NCBI RefSeq assembly: GCF_002911695.1
Contig: NZ_PQBS01000037.1
Location: forward strand, 411,871 to 475,870
Direction of reading: 5' to 3'
Length of the DNA stretch: 64,000 bases
From: Gracilimonas amylolytica
GTDB lineage: Bacteria; Bacteroidota; Rhodothermia; Balneolales; Balneolaceae
The notes under the pieces were generated by a model that had not been told where the DNA came from, did not search any database, and saw nothing but the letters and a program-made list of their open reading frames with translations. Below are positions 26,167 through 34,199 of this stretch, one piece after another (the first letter of the stretch is position 1; every line of letters begins with the position of its first letter). Position numbers and translations under genes: made by a program.

Positions 26167-26202
26167 AACCGTAGGGGCAATTCATGAATTGCCCCTACGG
26201 TT
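26167..26202. repeat. Perfect 36-bp palindrome, REP-like GTAG element 1
   Basis: Both 18-base arms are perfectly complementary (AACCGTAGGGGCAATTCA and its reverse complement). The 28-base core begins GTAGGGGC and ends GCCCCTAC, the same frame as the element at 35633-35687 (GTAGAGAC...GTCTCTAC). GTAG-ended palindromes like these are common dispersed REP-type repeats in this group and in cyanobacteria. No transposase is nearby. Confidence 0.7.
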
Positions 26203-26310
26203 ATTAAATTAGGTAGGTAAATGGGTGAAGGGCATTTCGGAGTCATTCTTCAAAACTAGTAGATACCAATTTTAATGGAATCAGAATGAGGAGCCGAAAA
26301 CAAGTTTGCC

Positions 26311-26353
26311 ACCAATCATTCGTCAGACGGACTTTAGCCGTCGGACGAAATTC
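26311..26353. repeat. Dispersed repeat, copy 1 (flanks hisI)
   Basis: About 43 bases containing CATTCGTCAGACGG, a short spacer, then AGCCGTCGGACGAAATTC; the inner CGTCnGACGG / CCGTCnGACG arms form a hairpin. A diverged copy lies at 27069-27111, on the other side of hisI. Confidence 0.6.
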
Positions 26354-26395
26354 TTAGTGAATCTGTGTAATCTCTAAATCCCCTTGATCAGTGAT

Positions 26396-26878
26396 TCAGA
26401 GCTTGGTTGGGTTCGGCGCATCCCCATAAACTTCTTTGGGGTCGAAGACTTTTTCGTCTTCCTCGAAGTTCAATTCACCGTCTTTTTTCTCAAATTCCTC
26501 ACCGGTTGGGACACTGCGGTAGAAGCAGGAGCGATATCCAACATGGCAGCTTGCACCGTTTCCTTGCACTTCCACACGAAGCCATACGCAGTCCTGATCG
26601 TCATCGATGCGCATTTCCTTCACGGTTTGCACGAGGCCGCTGGTGGCTCCTTTATGCCATAAGGTCTCACGACTTCGGCTGTAATACACGGCTTCACCGA
26701 TCTCTATGGTCTTTTTGAAGGCTTCTTCATTCATATATCCATGCATCAGTAGCTCTCCGGATTCATAGTCAGTGGTTACAACGGGAATTAACCCATCCTC
26801 CTGAAATTTAGGAGCCAGATCGGTTCCTTCTTCTACTTGTTCTACAGTAATGCGCTTTTTGAATGCTATGTTTGACAT
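26396..26878 (-). CDS. hisI: Phosphoribosyl-AMP cyclohydrolase
   Basis: 160 residues from the ATG at 26878; longer in-frame starts up to 26914 are less likely. Third step of histidine biosynthesis, opening the purine ring of PR-AMP. Metal-binding residues are visible: the acidic cluster DDDQDC (92-97) and CHVGYRSC (Cys111, Cys118), plus the substrate-loop [11 protein letters not shown] and HKGATSG. There is no HisE domain, so it is the monofunctional form, with an extra C-terminal tail of about 35 residues ([13 protein letters not shown]). It is isolated from other his genes and bordered by dispersed repeats on both sides. Confidence 0.93.
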   Translation of the reverse strand: MSNIAFKKRITVEQVEEGTDLAPKFQEDGLIPVVTTDYESGELLMHGYMNEEAFKKTIEIGEAVYYSRSRETLWHKGATSGLVQTVKEMRIDDDQDCVWLRVEVQGNGASCHVGYRSCFYRSVPTGEEFEKKDGELNFEEDEKVFDPKEVYGDAPNPTKL

Positions 26879-26896
26879 GGTGTTAAGTGATGTTGT

Positions 26897-26972
26897 CTTT
26901 CTGAGTGCAAGCAAAGAATCTTCGTAGATTCATTTTTGAAGATCCTTCGGGAGTACCCTCAGGATGACTGTC
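26897..26972. repeat. Dispersed inverted repeat of the TCATCCTGA type, copy 1
   Basis: The unit begins TCTTTCTGAGTGCAAGC and ends CTCAGGATGACTGTC, so its ends are roughly inverted. Its last 31 bases (26938-26968) agree at about 26 positions with 62490-62520. This resembles the widespread short repeat GTCATCCTGAGC... seen in many environmental genomes. It lies just upstream of hisI. Confidence 0.6.
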
Positions 26973-27068
26973 TTAATTTAAGTTAGTAGGTCAATAATTT
27001 AGTGTGTTGTTACGTGCTTCGACTTGCCTACTCGGCAGACAGTTCGGAGCGAAAATTGATGTCGAATC

Positions 27069-27111
27069 CAACCATTCATCAGACGGGTTTTGAGCCGTTT
27101 GAAGAAGAATC
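27069..27111. repeat. Dispersed repeat, copy 2 (within the 3' end of yidD)
   Basis: Diverged copy of 26311-26353: CCAACCATTCATCAGACGG, a spacer, then GAGCCGTTTGAAGAAGAATC. The hairpin arms have partly decayed. It overlaps the last codons of yidD. Confidence 0.55.
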
Positions 27112-27384
27112 TTCTTCAATATTCAATGTTGAATGTTCGGGATTAGATGTTCTTTTTGGAACCGGATCATACCCTTCGCCGCCCCAGGGGTGACAGCTGC
27201 CAATCCGCTTGATGCCCAACCAGAAGCCTTTCAATGGTCCCCATTCATTCACTGCCTCGATCATGTAATGAGAACAGGTGGGGGTGTACCGGCAACTTTT
27301 ACCCAGCCAGGGAGAAATGGCTAACTGATAGAAACGGACCAGAATAATGATCAGTTTGCTGAATATGACCTTCAGCCAGTTCAT
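27079..27384 (-). CDS. yidD: Membrane protein insertion efficiency factor YidD
   Basis: 101 residues. N-terminal amphipathic/hydrophobic helix ([23 protein letters not shown]), then the family core [39 protein letters not shown]. It assists YidC-dependent insertion at the inner membrane. The usual protein ends soon after DPVP; here about 25 further residues ([19 protein letters not shown]...) are read from dispersed-repeat DNA, so the original 3' end seems to have been replaced. It overlaps the cysS stop by one base (TAATG), so the two are co-translated. Confidence 0.92.
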   Translation of the reverse strand: MNWLKVIFSKLIIILVRFYQLAISPWLGKSCRYTPTCSHYMIEAVNEWGPLKGFWLGIKRIGSCHPWGGEGYDPVPKRTSNPEHSTLNIEEDSSSNGSKPV

Positions 27385-28841
27385 TACTCGGTTTCGAAGG
27401 TTGTACCTTCTTTTCCATCCATTAGCTGAACACCCAGTTCTTTAAGATCATCACGGATCTTATCCGAGAGTTCAAAATTCTTATTGCTTCGAGCATCTTT
27501 CCGGATCTCGATCAACAACTCGATCAATCCTTTGGTCAGCTCTTCATTACTTCCGCCTTCCTGTGGCCATATCCCTAATACTCCATCCACAAAATCATGA
27601 AGAAATACTTTGATCTCATCAAGATTGGATGGAGCTTTTTTATCGGTGATCTGCTTACGGATCTCTTTTAATTGCTCAAAGAGGATCGCAATGGCCTGAG
27701 CCGAGTTAAAGTCGTCATTCATAACGCCTTCAACAGAGTTCTTCAACTCTTCAAGTTCAAAGGCTTCACCATTACCTGCTTCAGCACTCTCAATAGTGTT
27801 GATCATAGAATGCAGATTCTTAAGTCCTGTTTCAGCCGCGCCTAAAGCATCTTCTGAAAAGTCAGTGGTACTGCGATAGTGAGACTGAAGGAGGAAGAAG
27901 CGAATAACCTCCGGTGGCCACGCTCTGGTGAGTAGCTTATGGTCTCCGGTAAAAAATTCGTGCAGGTTGATCGCGTTACCCAGCGATTTACCCATTTTCT
28001 GGCCTTCAAGAGTAACCATGTTGTTGTGCAGCCAGTATTTAACAAATTCCTTATCGTGTGCACATTCAGCCTGGGCGATCTCACATTCGTGATGTGGAAA
28101 TTGATTTTCGAGTCCACCGCCGTGTATATCAAAACTCTCTCCCAGGTACTTTGTACTCATGGCTGAACACTCAACGTGCCAACCCGGGTAGCCAACGCCC
28201 CAGGGGGAGTCCCATTTCATAATGTGGTTGTCATCGGCTTTTTTCCAAAGGGCAAAATCCTCGGGACTTCGCTTATCAGAGGCCGTTTCAACTCGGGTTC
28301 CGGATTCAGCGTCTTCGGTCTTTCGACCGCTCAGTTTTCCATATTCAGGGTCAGAAGACACATCAAAATAGACATTACCGTTAACCTCGTAAGCATGTCC
28401 GTTTTCGATCAACTGCTGGACCATCGCGATCTGCTCCGGTATATGTCCGGTGGCTCTCGGCGAAATATCCGGTCTCAAAACATTCAGGGCATCCATATCG
28501 CGAAAGTAGGTATAAGTGTACTTCTCAGCGATCTCCATTGGCTGTACCTTTTCGATCCGGGCCTGCTTACTGAGTTTATCTTCACCTTCTTCAGCATCAC
28601 CAACCAGATGGCCAACATCGGTGATATTTTGCACATAACGAACTTTATAACCGAGGTAACGGAGGTAGCGTAAGATCACATCAAAAGAAACATAGCTTTT
28701 GGCATGTCCAAGATGAGCATCCCCATACACAGTGGGACCACACACATACATCCCCACATGAGGCGGGTTCAGTGGTTCAAACGGTTCTTTCTTTCGTGAT
28801 AGGGTGTTGTAAACCTGAAGTTGTTTTGCTTTATCAGCCAC
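27384..28841 (-). CDS. cysS: Cysteine--tRNA ligase
   Basis: 485 residues, full length. Class I aminoacyl-tRNA synthetase charging tRNA-Cys. Zinc-site Cys34 in [20 protein letters not shown] with the HIGH-type HLGH (43-46), WHVECSAMS and HHECEIAQ as further zinc and active-site residues, and KMGKSLGN as the KMSKS loop. A DALR-type helical C-terminus is present. It sits between folE (5 bases upstream) and yidD in a minus-strand operon. Confidence 0.96.
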   Translation of the reverse strand: MADKAKQLQVYNTLSRKKEPFEPLNPPHVGMYVCGPTVYGDAHLGHAKSYVSFDVILRYLRYLGYKVRYVQNITDVGHLVGDAEEGEDKLSKQARIEKVQPMEIAEKYTYTYFRDMDALNVLRPDISPRATGHIPEQIAMVQQLIENGHAYEVNGNVYFDVSSDPEYGKLSGRKTEDAESGTRVETASDKRSPEDFALWKKADDNHIMKWDSPWGVGYPGWHVECSAMSTKYLGESFDIHGGGLENQFPHHECEIAQAECAHDKEFVKYWLHNNMVTLEGQKMGKSLGNAINLHEFFTGDHKLLTRAWPPEVIRFFLLQSHYRSTTDFSEDALGAAETGLKNLHSMINTIESAEAGNGEAFELEELKNSVEGVMNDDFNSAQAIAILFEQLKEIRKQITDKKAPSNLDEIKVFLHDFVDGVLGIWPQEGGSNEELTKGLIELLIEIRKDARSNKNFELSDKIRDDLKELGVQLMDGKEGTTFETE

Positions 28842-28845
28842 AGTT

Positions 28846-29535
28846 TTAATAGTCTATCTGTGTGTTGGTTTTGATGTAATCAATAAATTTTTGTTGAGTA
28901 TCTTCATTCTTGAAGGCACCCCGGTACTCTGCCGTGATGGTGGTACTTCCATGATCCTTGATACCGCGGGTTGAAACACACAGGTGCTTACTGTCAATAA
29001 AAACAGCCACATCTTCCGTATTCAGGGCAGCCTGTAATTCGTCAGCAATCTGAAGGGTCAGTCTCTCCTGTACCTGTGGCCGGCGCGAGTAGTAATCCAC
29101 GATCCTGTTGATCTTCGACAACCCGATCACTTTTTTACCCGAGGGGATATAGGCAACGTGTGCCTTTCCGATAAACGGAAGAAAGTGGTGCTCGCAAAAT
29201 GAAGTCACCTGAATATTTTTTTCGATCAGCATGCCATTATAATCATAGCTGTTACTGAACTGACGGGCAACGGGTTTATTTTTGGGATTGAGTCCCTCAA
29301 ATATCTCTTTGACATACATTTTTGCCACGCGATAGGGAGTACCTTTCAAACTGTCATCTTCAAGATCCAAGCCAAGTGCTTTCATGATCTCTGCGAAATG
29401 TTCCTGAATCACTTCGATCTTTTCGGCATCACTTTTCTCAAAAGCGTCGTCTCTGAGTGGAGTTTGCACGGAGGTACTTACGTGGTCTTCGCCGATCTCT
29501 TCGGCAGTGATCTTATCTAAATCCAATGTTTTCAA
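28846..29535 (-). CDS. folE: GTP cyclohydrolase I
   Basis: 229 residues. Converts GTP to 7,8-dihydroneopterin triphosphate, the first step of folate (or queuosine/pterin) synthesis. Zinc ligands are Cys114 in TSFCEHHFLPF and Cys186 in SKHLCVSTRG, with His117 and catalytic His116 nearby. KGTPYRVAKMY and GLSKINRIVDYYSRRPQVQERLT are canonical. The roughly 40-residue N-terminal extension is acidic. It is first in the folE-cysS-yidD run. Confidence 0.95.
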   Translation of the reverse strand: MKTLDLDKITAEEIGEDHVSTSVQTPLRDDAFEKSDAEKIEVIQEHFAEIMKALGLDLEDDSLKGTPYRVAKMYVKEIFEGLNPKNKPVARQFSNSYDYNGMLIEKNIQVTSFCEHHFLPFIGKAHVAYIPSGKKVIGLSKINRIVDYYSRRPQVQERLTLQIADELQAALNTEDVAVFIDSKHLCVSTRGIKDHGSTTITAEYRGAFKNEDTQQKFIDYIKTNTQIDY

Positions 29536-29640
29536 TATTTCGAGTTGTGTTTATAACAATAACCAGGTATCGTTTTCGCCTGTTAAACAGAACCATAAAG
29601 TTAAGGGTTCCAAGTATTAATTGACAGCAGTAGAATTTCG

Positions 29641-29745
29641 AACATTGAACAAGGAACATAGCATTTTGAAGTTTACTATTTTGGGAATTGAGATAGTAAA
29701 CAAGATATTTACCTGAACGAATAATGAATAACGAATAACGAAATG
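29641..29745. repeat. AT-rich dispersed repeats (GAACAAGGAA / GAATAATGAATAACG)
   Basis: An ATTGAACAAGGAA-type unit at 29644-29656, and GAATAATGAATAACG followed by AATAACGAAATG at 29719-29745; the same two words are adjacent at 60077-60117. The second unit ends in the ATG of the Dabb gene, so repeat DNA forms its ribosome-binding region. Confidence 0.55.
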
Positions 29746-30051
29746 ATCAAGCATATCGTAATGTGGAAGCTGAAGGATGTGGTTGAGGGTAAGACCAAGG
29801 CAGAAAATGCTGAAACCATGAAGAAATTACTGGAAGATCTTCCCTCAAAAATTGATGAGTTGAAGTCAGCAGAAGTTGGTATCAATATCCTGGAGGGGAA
29901 TGAGGATGCTATCTGCGATGTGGTTTTGACTGTAAGTTGCTCAAATGAAAAGGATCTGCAAGCCTATGCGGTGCATCCGGATCATCAGAAAGTGGTGTCC
30001 TTCATTAAGAAGGTGGTGAATGAGCGCAGGGTGGTGGACTATGTTCAGTGA
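29743..30051 (+). CDS. Dabb family (stress-responsive alpha/beta barrel) protein
   Basis: 102 residues, a single Dabb domain: MIKHIVMWKLKD at the start, LPSKIDELKSAEVGIN, the AYAVHPDHQKVVSFIKKV core with the HPDHQ motif, and RRVVDYV at the end. These dimeric ferredoxin-like proteins occur in stress responses and as small cyclases, but most bacterial members have no known function. The start codon lies inside a dispersed repeat with no clear Shine-Dalgarno sequence. Confidence 0.88.
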   Translation: MIKHIVMWKLKDVVEGKTKAENAETMKKLLEDLPSKIDELKSAEVGINILEGNEDAICDVVLTVSCSNEKDLQAYAVHPDHQKVVSFIKKVVNERRVVDYVQ

Positions 30052-30066
30052 GCAGTGAGCAGTGAA
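30046..30066. repeat. Three tandem 7-bp repeats across a stop codon
   Basis: CAGTGAG, CAGTGAG, CAGTGAA run across the TGA of the Dabb gene, with a fourth decayed unit after it. A minisatellite-like tract, probably selectively neutral. Confidence 0.55.
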
Positions 30067-30111
30067 GCAGTAAGAAGTAATAATAAATAGGTTTTGAGGA
30101 GGGTTAGCCAT

Positions 30112-30396
30112 ATGCCTGAGATGGAGACGGTTGAGTTGCCGATAGATGGAACATTGGATCTGCATCATTTTAAGCCACAGGATCTGGGAGACCTGATTCC
30201 TGATTATATTGATGAGTGTTTGAAGAATGAGATCTATTCAGTTCGGATCATTCATGGAAAGGGGAAAGGTGTACTCAGGCGAACCGTTCACAGCTTGTTA
30301 GACCGTAATCCAAATGTGGAATCATACAGTTTGGCCAGCGACCGAAGTGGCTGGGGAGCAACTATTGTTGAGTTGAAGCTCCTCAGTTCAGGATGA
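30112..30396 (+). CDS. Smr domain protein
   Basis: 94 residues, a stand-alone Smr (small MutS-related) domain. Key motifs are LDLHHFKPQDL (LDxH) and IHGKGKGVLRRTVHSLL (HGxG), with GWGATIVELK at the end. Smr domains are nicking or RNA endonucleases. The start is ATG 30112, set by an excellent Shine-Dalgarno, GAGGAGGG (30096-30103), eight bases away. The last 14 bases overlap the 3' end of the convergent esterase gene. Confidence 0.9.
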   Translation: MPEMETVELPIDGTLDLHHFKPQDLGDLIPDYIDECLKNEIYSVRIIHGKGKGVLRRTVHSLLDRNPNVESYSLASDRSGWGATIVELKLLSSG

Positions 30397-31267
30397 AAGA
30401 GAGTGGTTCGTTGACCCGCATCGCCCAATATTGCTCCTTGTGATCGTGACCCTCAAATTTTTTGGTCACCCAGTTTTCACCATGGATGTAACCCTGTTTT
30501 TTCATCATCTCATCAACCTGATTCTGATAGACCTCATATTCTGCATCCAGTCCCTTGGTCCCAAAATCAAAATAGATCTTATGGGTTTCAGGGTCCGGTA
30601 AAGTGGATGGAATGTAGCTCAGGAAGTCGTTATCACCATTGTCTGCCACCGGCCAGTGCGTTGAAAGGCAGGCTGCAGCCCCAAATACATCAGGATATTC
30701 CAAAATGGCATACAGAGAAATGAGTCCGCCCATGCTTGAGCCCATGATCGAGGTAAACTCGGCTTCAGGTTTAGTGCGATAGGTTTGGTCAATAAAAGGT
30801 TTGAGTTCCTGAACCATAAACTTCAGATAATCATCGGAGATCACATCCTCATACCCTAAAGATGGCTGATCATAAGGTTTTTGAGGCATGTATTCTGCAA
30901 AGCGGGTTTCCCCGGTATTCCATGAGGCCACTACAATGGTTTTCTGAACTTCGTTTTCATTGATCAGATTTGTCAGGACCTCATCAACCATCCAATCGTT
31001 ACCATTGTAGGAGGTTTCGGGATTGAAAACATTTTGCCCGTCGTGCATGTATAGTACCTGATAGGCTGAATCTTCTTCTGCATAGCCAACCGGTAACCAC
31101 ACTTCCACATTTCTCGTTGCCACAAAATCTGACTCAAAGTCTTCATGGATCTCCACGGTACCGGTAATACCCTTATATGGGTTTTGAGGTTCATTTTCGG
31201 TATCTGAGGCACAGGACGAGAACAACAAGGCCAAAGTTAGCATTAAAAGGAGTGATCGGATCATCAT
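30383..31267 (-). CDS. Esterase-like alpha/beta hydrolase lipoprotein (Fes/esterase D type)
   Basis: 294 residues. Lipoprotein signal with lipobox LFSSC (Cys19). Alpha/beta hydrolase core of the putative esterase family: VEVWLPVGYAEEDSAYQVLYMHDGQNVF, the nucleophile elbow GSSMGG, then FDFGTKGLD and a late EGHDHKEQYWAMR supplying Asp and His. Likely outer-membrane or periplasmic, cleaving an ester; related to enterochelin esterase but no siderophore genes are nearby. It overlaps the Smr gene tail-to-tail by 14 bases. Confidence 0.85.
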   Translation of the reverse strand: MMIRSLLLMLTLALLFSSCASDTENEPQNPYKGITGTVEIHEDFESDFVATRNVEVWLPVGYAEEDSAYQVLYMHDGQNVFNPETSYNGNDWMVDEVLTNLINENEVQKTIVVASWNTGETRFAEYMPQKPYDQPSLGYEDVISDDYLKFMVQELKPFIDQTYRTKPEAEFTSIMGSSMGGLISLYAILEYPDVFGAAACLSTHWPVADNGDNDFLSYIPSTLPDPETHKIYFDFGTKGLDAEYEVYQNQVDEMMKKQGYIHGENWVTKKFEGHDHKEQYWAMRVNEPLSFILN

Positions 31268-31454
31268 AATAGACGCTTGAGTTGGTTTTTCTCAAAATTA
31301 TGGAAAACCTGAGCCGCTTAAAAGAGGAAGTGAGAAGAATCACGACCATGACGTTCGCAGATAAAATTAATTCAAAAGAGTTTTGACTATGACTGTAAAC
31401 TCAGTGTTAATATGCCTATCCTTTGATCAAGGCTACTTTTAATTAACATCCTAT

Positions 31455-33290
31455 ATGAATAACGACCCAAAACAAGAACTAAGCGATCGGTTCCTGCAAG
31501 AAATTGAAAAACTGGAACGGCTGATCAGGGAACTTGATAAAGCGAGTACCCGGTTTTCTTACATAAGAGGAGCCTATTTTGTGGTATCCGTATTGGCGTT
31601 ATATGCTGTTTCACAAACCGGCAGCGATGGACTCTTTTTTAGTGCCTTATTAGCCTTGTTGGGTGGATTCATTTATCTGATCTCACGCCATAAAAAGATC
31701 ACAGATCATAAAGATCAGCTGAATTTTTTAAAGGAAGTCAAGCAGCAGCAGATCGGCAGGATAGAGCTGCAATGGGAAAGGTTGCCGGCCTATACTTTTG
31801 ACAGAGATCTGACCGGACACGCGTTTTCAGATGACCTACATATTACCGGTGAGTTTTCCATCCATCATTTGTTAGATACCTCTATTTATAAAGGGAGTTC
31901 GGAGCGACTGGCTGATTGGCTGCTCAATGAGGAACCTGACATTGAAGCAGTGAAAGAAAGACATGAATTAGTGAAGGAGCTTATGCCGCTGAACAGCTTC
32001 AGAGATCGACTTCAGGTTCAGGCCTATATATCACGGCAGGAGGAATCGGACAAAGATTGGAATCTGGATACCTTATTAAGGTGGATGCGGGAACCTCGTG
32101 AAGTGAAATTTGGGATGAGCCTGGCCATACTCAGTCTGTTATCGGTAACGAATATCGTATTATTGATCACCGCTATATCAGGGCTAACCGGTCCCTGGGT
32201 ACTGATCACTTTTTTAACCTACCTGGGTTATTACAACTTCAACAGCCATAAAATAGCCGGATTATTCGATGCAGGGTATCAGATCGACAAACAAATGGGG
32301 CGATTTGGCAAGATCTTGTTATACATAGAACAATATCAGTTTAACAAGGGCTCTAAACTGTCTGATTTTTTATCAAATTTTCAAAATGAGGATGAATCCC
32401 CTTCATACTACCTGAAGAAAGCCTCACGCCTGGCGGGGGCGGCTTCCCTGCAAACCAATCAGGTGCTGTGGCCCCTGGTGAATATGGTCCTTCCCTGGGA
32501 TATGTATTTCTCAATGAAAATGGAAGCCCTTAAAAAGGAACTGGAACCCAAATTAAGTAAGTGGCTGGATGATTTCTATGAACTGGAGGCTTTAAACTCG
32601 CTGGCTAATTTCGGATACCTGAATCCTTCTTATCATTTCCCAGATTTTGAACCGAAAGAAGGTATTGTTCTGGAAGCCAAAGACCTCGGTCACCCATTGA
32701 TCCATCATTCTGAAAAAGTGACAAACAATTTTACCGTAAGCTCAGGTAGCGATCTGTTTTTGATCACCGGTTCCAACATGGCCGGTAAAAGTACATTTTT
32801 AAGAACCGTAGGGGTGAACCTGGTGCTTGCTTTTGCCGGGGCTCCTGTGAATGCTTCTTCCTTTACAACGCGCAATTTCCGGGTGTTTACCAGTATAAAT
32901 GTGAAAGACTCATTGGAAGGTGGCTTGTCTCATTTTTATGCTGAGGTCAGAAGATTGCGGAAGTTGCTGGATGAATTGGAGGGTGAGCATTCCGTACCCT
33001 TGTTCTTTTTTGTGGATGAGATCTTTAAGGGAACCAACAACCGTGAACGGTTTCAGGGTAGTACGGCCTTTTTGAAGAACGTGGCCGGCAAAAATGGTGT
33101 TGGGATGGTATCTACACATGATCTGGAACTGGCATTCCTGGAAAATGAAATTTCGGGACTAAGTAACTGGCATTTTGCAGAAACCATAGAAAATGGTAAA
33201 ATGAGCTTTGAGTATAAAATAAAGAAAGGGCCTTGTCCCACAACAAATGCCCTTAAGATCATGCAGATCGAAGGTCTGCCGATAGATTGA
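31455..33290 (+). CDS. Membrane-associated MutS-like ATPase
   Basis: 611 residues. The C-terminus is a MutS ATPase core: Walker A ITGSNMAGKSTFLRTVG (about 435-450), FFFVDEIFKGTNNRERFQGS (Walker B and signature) and STHDLELA (H loop). It lacks the mismatch-recognition domain and Phe-X-Glu finger of MutS1. Unusually, it has two pairs of hydrophobic helices, at about 39-77 and 218-260, so it should be anchored in the inner membrane. The clamp/lever region between is degenerate. Probably not a canonical mismatch-repair protein; role unknown. About 190 bases separate it from the upstream divergent gene. Confidence 0.85.
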   Translation: MNNDPKQELSDRFLQEIEKLERLIRELDKASTRFSYIRGAYFVVSVLALYAVSQTGSDGLFFSALLALLGGFIYLISRHKKITDHKDQLNFLKEVKQQQIGRIELQWERLPAYTFDRDLTGHAFSDDLHITGEFSIHHLLDTSIYKGSSERLADWLLNEEPDIEAVKERHELVKELMPLNSFRDRLQVQAYISRQEESDKDWNLDTLLRWMREPREVKFGMSLAILSLLSVTNIVLLITAISGLTGPWVLITFLTYLGYYNFNSHKIAGLFDAGYQIDKQMGRFGKILLYIEQYQFNKGSKLSDFLSNFQNEDESPSYYLKKASRLAGAASLQTNQVLWPLVNMVLPWDMYFSMKMEALKKELEPKLSKWLDDFYELEALNSLANFGYLNPSYHFPDFEPKEGIVLEAKDLGHPLIHHSEKVTNNFTVSSGSDLFLITGSNMAGKSTFLRTVGVNLVLAFAGAPVNASSFTTRNFRVFTSINVKDSLEGGLSHFYAEVRRLRKLLDELEGEHSVPLFFFVDEIFKGTNNRERFQGSTAFLKNVAGKNGVGMVSTHDLELAFLENEISGLSNWHFAETIENGKMSFEYKIKKGPCPTTNALKIMQIEGLPID

Positions 33291-33599
33291 TCACTACAGA
33301 CATTATATGAGGTTTCGGATTCTTAGTCAGTATGTATAACGACTAAGAGCTAAATAATAGCTAACAAAGAAAAATGAGGGAACAATATGGTAGATACTGC
33401 ACTTCAGAAGTACTCCTGTTATAACAACTTCACAAAACCTTCACAAAACAGCTGAATTATCGTTTTAATAAGTATTTATTATCCAATAATTTGAGAGAAT
33501 AAATAATTAAAAATTCCTCTTCATTTTTTCTTCATTTTGAGAGGAGATATTGATAACGAATTCAAAAACAACCATTCAAAACAAACCAATGAGGTCAAC
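33291..33599. other. 309-base regulatory region upstream of the YceI-porin pair
   Basis: No gene. It holds a stem-loop TCTTAGTC/GACTAAGA (33321-33348) just after the MutS-like gene, the tandem CTTCACAAAAC boxes (33428-33449), an AT-rich stretch with TAATTTG (about 33487) as a possible -7 box, and GAGG about eight bases before the YceI start. Confidence 0.5.
33417..33449 (+). promoter_or_regulatory. Tandem CTTCACAAAAC boxes, 11-bp period
   Basis: Two perfect head-to-tail copies of CTTCACAAAAC (33428-33438 and 33439-33449), with a third, weaker copy GTTATAACAAC at 33417-33427. Period and direct orientation match PhoB/OmpR-family operators. The same TTCACA-N5-TTCACA pattern precedes azurin. It lies 150 bases upstream of yceI. 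Confidence 0.5.
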
Positions 33600-34157
33600 A
33601 TGTTAAGAATTCTATTCACATTAATGTTTGCGTTCAGCACCATGCTTGTTTCTGCTCAAAGTTACAGTATAGATGTTGAAAACAGTAAAGTAGTAATAGA
33701 CGGTACATCCAATGTACACGACTGGGAATCGGAAGCTGAGCAGTTCTCAGGTAACGCGACCATAGAAATTGAAGAAGATTCACTTATTTCCATTTCAGAT
33801 CTGCAATTCAACGTTGTGGTAGATGGGATCAAAAGTGGTAAAGGCGGCATGGATAGCAAAACCTATGATGCCTTAGACAAGAAGAAGTACCCAAATATCA
33901 CATTTGTACTTTCTGAAGTCACTTCAATAAACGACAGTTCACTATCAGCAACCGGTGACCTGACCATATCCGGAGTCACAAAATCTATTCAAATGGACGT
34001 TGAATATGAGATTCAACCGGACGGCTCAGTACTATTCAAAGGTACACAAAATATAAATATGAAGGATTATGACGTAGATCCGCCAAAAGCCATGTTCGGA
34101 GCCATCAAAGCCGGCGAAGAAGTGGATGTGATCTTTGACGCCAAATTCATTCAATAA
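33600..34157 (+). CDS. YceI family secreted protein, copy 1
   Basis: 185 residues from ATG 33600, which has GAGG about eight bases upstream; an earlier in-frame ATG at 33537 has no support. Signal peptide LFTLMFAFSTMLVSAQ. YceI lipocalin-like beta barrel: YSIDVENSKVVIDGTSNVHDWE, GGMDSKTYDALDKKKYPNITF, LSATGDLTISGVTKSI. Known YceI members bind polyisoprenoid lipids in the periplasm. Only about 40 bases separate it from the outer-membrane protein gene behind it, so the two form a likely operon under the tandem-box promoter. Confidence 0.9.
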   Translation: MLRILFTLMFAFSTMLVSAQSYSIDVENSKVVIDGTSNVHDWESEAEQFSGNATIEIEEDSLISISDLQFNVVVDGIKSGKGGMDSKTYDALDKKKYPNITFVLSEVTSINDSSLSATGDLTISGVTKSIQMDVEYEIQPDGSVLFKGTQNINMKDYDVDPPKAMFGAIKAGEEVDVIFDAKFIQ

Positions 34158-34199
34158 CACCTTTTTAACTAACCAACAACTAACTAAACCTTTAAGGTC

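Noticed and set aside
25934..26395. CRISPR array in the repeat-rich region
   Set aside because: The repeats are unique palindromes or dispersed elements, not regularly spaced, and there are no cas genes nearby.
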